Shown here piece by piece: positions 42,068 to 44,267 of a stretch of DNA of 44,267 nucleotides. The position numbers and the translations under genes are program-made. Every line of letters starts with the position of its first letter. Position 1 is the first letter of the stretch. Origin of the DNA: JBEKHI01 sp050012355 (GTDB taxonomy: Bacteria; Actinomycetota; Actinomycetes; Streptosporangiales; Streptosporangiaceae); assembly GCA_050012355.1 (NCBI GenBank), contig JBEKHI010000013.1:1-44267 (forward strand), read 5' to 3'. The notes beneath the pieces were generated by a model. The model had not been told where the DNA came from and made no database searches. It worked only from the letters and a program-made list of their open reading frames with translations.

Positions 42068-43366
42068 TCAGGCCAGGATCTGTTCCGGGTCCTCCAGCAG
42101 GGTGGTGAACAGACGCATCCAGCGGGCCGCGGTGACGCCATCGATCGGACGGTGATCGACGGACAAGGTAACCGTCATGACCCGTCGCACCTGGACCTTG
42201 CCGTGACGCGCGACCGGCTCCTCGCGGACCGCGCCCACGGCCAGGATCGCCGACTGGGGCGGATTGATGATGGCGGCGAACTCCGCCGTCCCGTACATCC
42301 CGAGGTTCGTGATCGTGGCCACTCCGCCCAGGAGGTCCTGCTGCCGGAGCCGGCCGGTGCGCGCGCCCTCGGCCTGATCCTGGACGAACGCGGCGATCGT
42401 CGAGACCGAGAGCCGGTTGGCCGCGCGGATCACTGGAGTGACCAGGCCGTCCTCCGTCGCGATCGCGACGGACAGGTCCACGTCGGAAAAGCACCGGACG
42501 GCGTCGGGGGTCCAGATGACGTTCATCTCCGGTACCCGGGCATGGGCGTGCGCGACCGCCTTGATCACCAGGTCGTTGAGTGTGATCTTGACGGGGCCGG
42601 AGGTGCCCAGCCGTTCCTTCAGCCGCCACAGCTTCTCGGCATCCGCGGTTCCCCGGAGGTAGAAGTGCGGCGCGGTCTGCTTGCTCTCCGTCAGCCGGGC
42701 GGCGATCGCGCGTCGCAGCCGTGAGTGCGGTACGTCACGAGCACCGGCGGACAGCGGCTCAGCGGGAAGCTCCCGCCGAGGCTCGGCCGCCGCTTCCGGC
42801 CGTGCGGCCGAGGGCATCGGTTCCGGTCGCGGGGCCGAGAGAGTCGCTTCCGGCTGTGCGGTGGCCGCGCGCACCGGGCCCGCGCCGGGCCGCGCCACCT
42901 GCTGCTCCGCCGCCGATTCCACGTCCCGTCGCCTGATCCGGCCATTCGGCCCGGTTCCCGCGATGCCGGCCAGCTCCATGCCCATGTCCCTGGCTACCCG
43001 TCGTGCGATGGGGCTGACGAAGATCCGGCCGGGCGCAGGTGCCTGCGCGGGCGCTCCGGCCGAGTCCGTGACGGTTGGAGCCGCCCCGCCCTCGGCGAGC
43101 AGCGCGGCGGCGTCCTCAGCCGTCTCCCCTGGCGCGCCGGTCACCGCGATCGGCGCGCCCGCCGTTACCTCGTCGCCTTCCCTGACAAGCTGCTTGATCA
43201 GGATGCCGGACGATTCCGCCTCGATGTCGAACATGGCTTTCGCGGTTTCCACCGTCGCGATCACGTCGCGTGCCGCGAGCGTTCCGCCCTCCGGGATCAG
43301 CCACGCCGTCAGGACCGCCTCACTCTCGCCGGCGACGCTCGCCGACATCCTCAGCACGTCAGCCAT
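42068..43366 (-). CDS. 2-oxoacid dehydrogenase E2 component (dihydrolipoamide acyltransferase)
   Basis: A 432-residue E2 subunit. Residues 1-78 are a lipoyl domain with Lys43 in VETAKAMFDIEA as lipoylation site. A Pro/Ala linker follows, then a peripheral-subunit-binding domain (FVSPIARRVARDMGMELAGI, AGTGPNGRIRRRDV, about 112-150). A second Ala/Pro/Glu-rich linker leads to the catalytic domain from about residue 210, with the active-site motif SVDHRPIDG near the C-terminus (His and Asp). It transfers acyl groups from the E1-bound intermediate to CoA. The ATG overlaps the E1-beta stop by 8 bp. Which oxoacid (pyruvate, acetoin, branched-chain) cannot be read from this subunit. Confidence 0.93.
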   Translation of the reverse strand: MADVLRMSASVAGESEAVLTAWLIPEGGTLAARDVIATVETAKAMFDIEAESSGILIKQLVREGDEVTAGAPIAVTGAPGETAEDAAALLAEGGAAPTVTDSAGAPAQAPAPGRIFVSPIARRVARDMGMELAGIAGTGPNGRIRRRDVESAAEQQVARPGAGPVRAATAQPEATLSAPRPEPMPSAARPEAAAEPRRELPAEPLSAGARDVPHSRLRRAIAARLTESKQTAPHFYLRGTADAEKLWRLKERLGTSGPVKITLNDLVIKAVAHAHARVPEMNVIWTPDAVRCFSDVDLSVAIATEDGLVTPVIRAANRLSVSTIAAFVQDQAEGARTGRLRQQDLLGGVATITNLGMYGTAEFAAIINPPQSAILAVGAVREEPVARHGKVQVRRVMTVTLSVDHRPIDGVTAARWMRLFTTLLEDPEQILA

Positions 43367-44267
43367 GAGTGCCCCTCACCATCGCCGCCATCACCGCGGC
43401 CACCTCCTCTGTCCCGGCTATCGCCGCGTGCTCCAGTACCTTGCTGATGCTGGGCGAGGCCTCTCCCCCGGTGACCCGGCCGATGGGCTGGTCGAGCCAG
43501 TCGAAGTAACGGCGCTGTATCTCGTCCGCCAGCCAGCCGCCGTAGGAGGTACCGACGGGGCCCTGCTCGGCGATCAGGACGTTGTTGGTCTTGCGGACGC
43601 TCTCGCCGATCGTTTCCCAGTCGATGCTGGCCCGGTCGAGCCAGCGCAGGTCGATCACCTCGGCGTCGACGTCGTCCAGTTCCTCGACAGCGGCCAGCAC
43701 GTAGCCAGTCATGGCGAGGTAGCTGATGACGGTCAGGTCCGAGCCGCTGCGGCGTACCGCCGCCTTGCCGACCGGGATGCAGTAGTCGAGGTCATCGACT
43801 GGCCCGTCGCCCGTCGACGCGTAGAGATCAACGTGCTCCAGGACCACCACCGGATCCTCGCAACGCAGCGCGCTATTCATCAGGCCCACGTAGTCGAAAG
43901 GCGTCGACGGGGCGACGATCCGCCATCCTGGCGAGGTGGCCAGGATCCCGGCGGGGTCCATGGAATGCTGAGAGCCGTAGCCGGTTCCCATCGCGACCTT
44001 GCTGCGCAGGACCAGCGGGACATTGTCGTCGCCGCCAAACATGTGCCGTGCCTTCCCGATCTGGTTGAACAGCTGATCGGCGGCCACCCACATGAAATCG
44101 GCGTACATCAGCTCCACGACCGGCCGGAACCGTCCGTCCAGCGCGATGCCGCCAGCCAGTCCGCAGAAGCCGTTCTCGCTGATCGGCGTGCCGAGCACCC
44201 GGCTGGGGAACCGGTCTTTCAGCCCTCGCGTCGCGCCGTTCGTCCCGCCGTTCAGCCGGTGCACGTC
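43359..44267 (-). CDS. 2-oxoacid dehydrogenase E1 component, beta subunit (partial)
   Basis: The last 302 residues of a transketolase-like E1 beta subunit; the start lies beyond the right edge. It shows DVHRLNGGTNGATRGL, TPISENGFCGLAGGIALDG (the cofactor-contact region of thiamine-diphosphate enzymes), ELMYADFMWVAADQLFNQIG, the MGTGYGSQHSMDP loop and VVLEHVDLY. The C-terminal domain has IPVGKAAVRRSGSDLTVISY and GGWLADEIQRRYFDWLDQPI. It forms the heterotetramer with an alpha subunit presumably encoded upstream outside the window, and delivers acyl groups to the E2 encoded next. The HRLNGGTNGATRGL form, rather than RLGGVFR, suggests a less common subgroup. Confidence 0.92.
   Translation of the reverse strand, partial: DVHRLNGGTNGATRGLKDRFPSRVLGTPISENGFCGLAGGIALDGRFRPVVELMYADFMWVAADQLFNQIGKARHMFGGDDNVPLVLRSKVAMGTGYGSQHSMDPAGILATSPGWRIVAPSTPFDYVGLMNSALRCEDPVVVLEHVDLYASTGDGPVDDLDYCIPVGKAAVRRSGSDLTVISYLAMTGYVLAAVEELDDVDAEVIDLRWLDRASIDWETIGESVRKTNNVLIAEQGPVGTSYGGWLADEIQRRYFDWLDQPIGRVTGGEASPSISKVLEHAAIAGTEEVAAVMAAMVRGTHG

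Overview
The window is high-GC DNA with strongly G/C-ending codons, many GTG/TTG starts, ATGA/GTGA gene overlaps, LacI-family repressors next to sugar ABC importers, and Sec or Tat lipoproteins. It looks like the chromosome of a soil or plant-associated actinomycete. The class is fairly certain; I cannot name the genus. It holds about 33 apparently intact genes and about 8 decayed ones. I see no rRNA, tRNA or CRISPR array.

Region 1 (26-2770): a YCII-like protein overlaps an ECF sigma factor that has no ATG, GTG or TTG in the right place and probably starts at CTG. A YceI protein and a convergent HAD hydrolase follow. Region 2 (2860-11118): a LacI repressor heads an Opp/Dpp-type importer operon (B-C-D-F-A) and is divergent from a GH1 beta-glucosidase. 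Two palindromic operators 22 bp apart lie between them, so this is probably a beta-glucoside or cello-oligosaccharide uptake module. Region 3 (11288-14801): PspA, a repeat-rich gap, an SDR, and the wreck of a sigma/anti-sigma-like pair.

Region 4 (14976-24317): a catabolic cluster of unknown substrate. It encodes a creatinase-fold M24 protein that lacks a normal metal site, an XRE-cupin regulator, a ribose-type importer whose ATPase is fused to a permease, a second permease, a lipoprotein, an SDR and an AtzA/TrzA-like amidohydrolase. One sequence box (AGTGTNACNTNACNNTG) occurs once beside the regulator and twice in the SDR/amidohydrolase promoter region, which suggests one regulon. A broken NmrA-like gene follows.

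Region 5 (25289-41915) is the most interesting part. It contains two parallel sugar loci, each with a lipoprotein, two permeases, a DUF2961/GH172 enzyme, a GH32 enzyme and a LacI repressor; locus A also has a PfkB sugar kinase. GH172 was founded on difructose dianhydride I synthase/hydrolase, so the likely chemistry is import of a fructose dianhydride or fructan fragment, GH172 opening, GH32 cleavage to fructose and phosphorylation. Neither locus has an importer ATPase, but the last part of one survives as a relic between them, next to a relic of a third GH172. Locus B is decaying: its GH32 is frameshifted and interrupted by a mobile-element fragment, and a Gfo/Idh/MocA gene is broken. The two loci use operators that differ by one base (AAACGTTT and AATCGTTT), and both forms occur side by side in the locus B promoter.

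Region 6 (42068-44267): E2 and E1-beta subunits of a 2-oxoacid dehydrogenase on the minus strand; E1-beta runs off the right edge.
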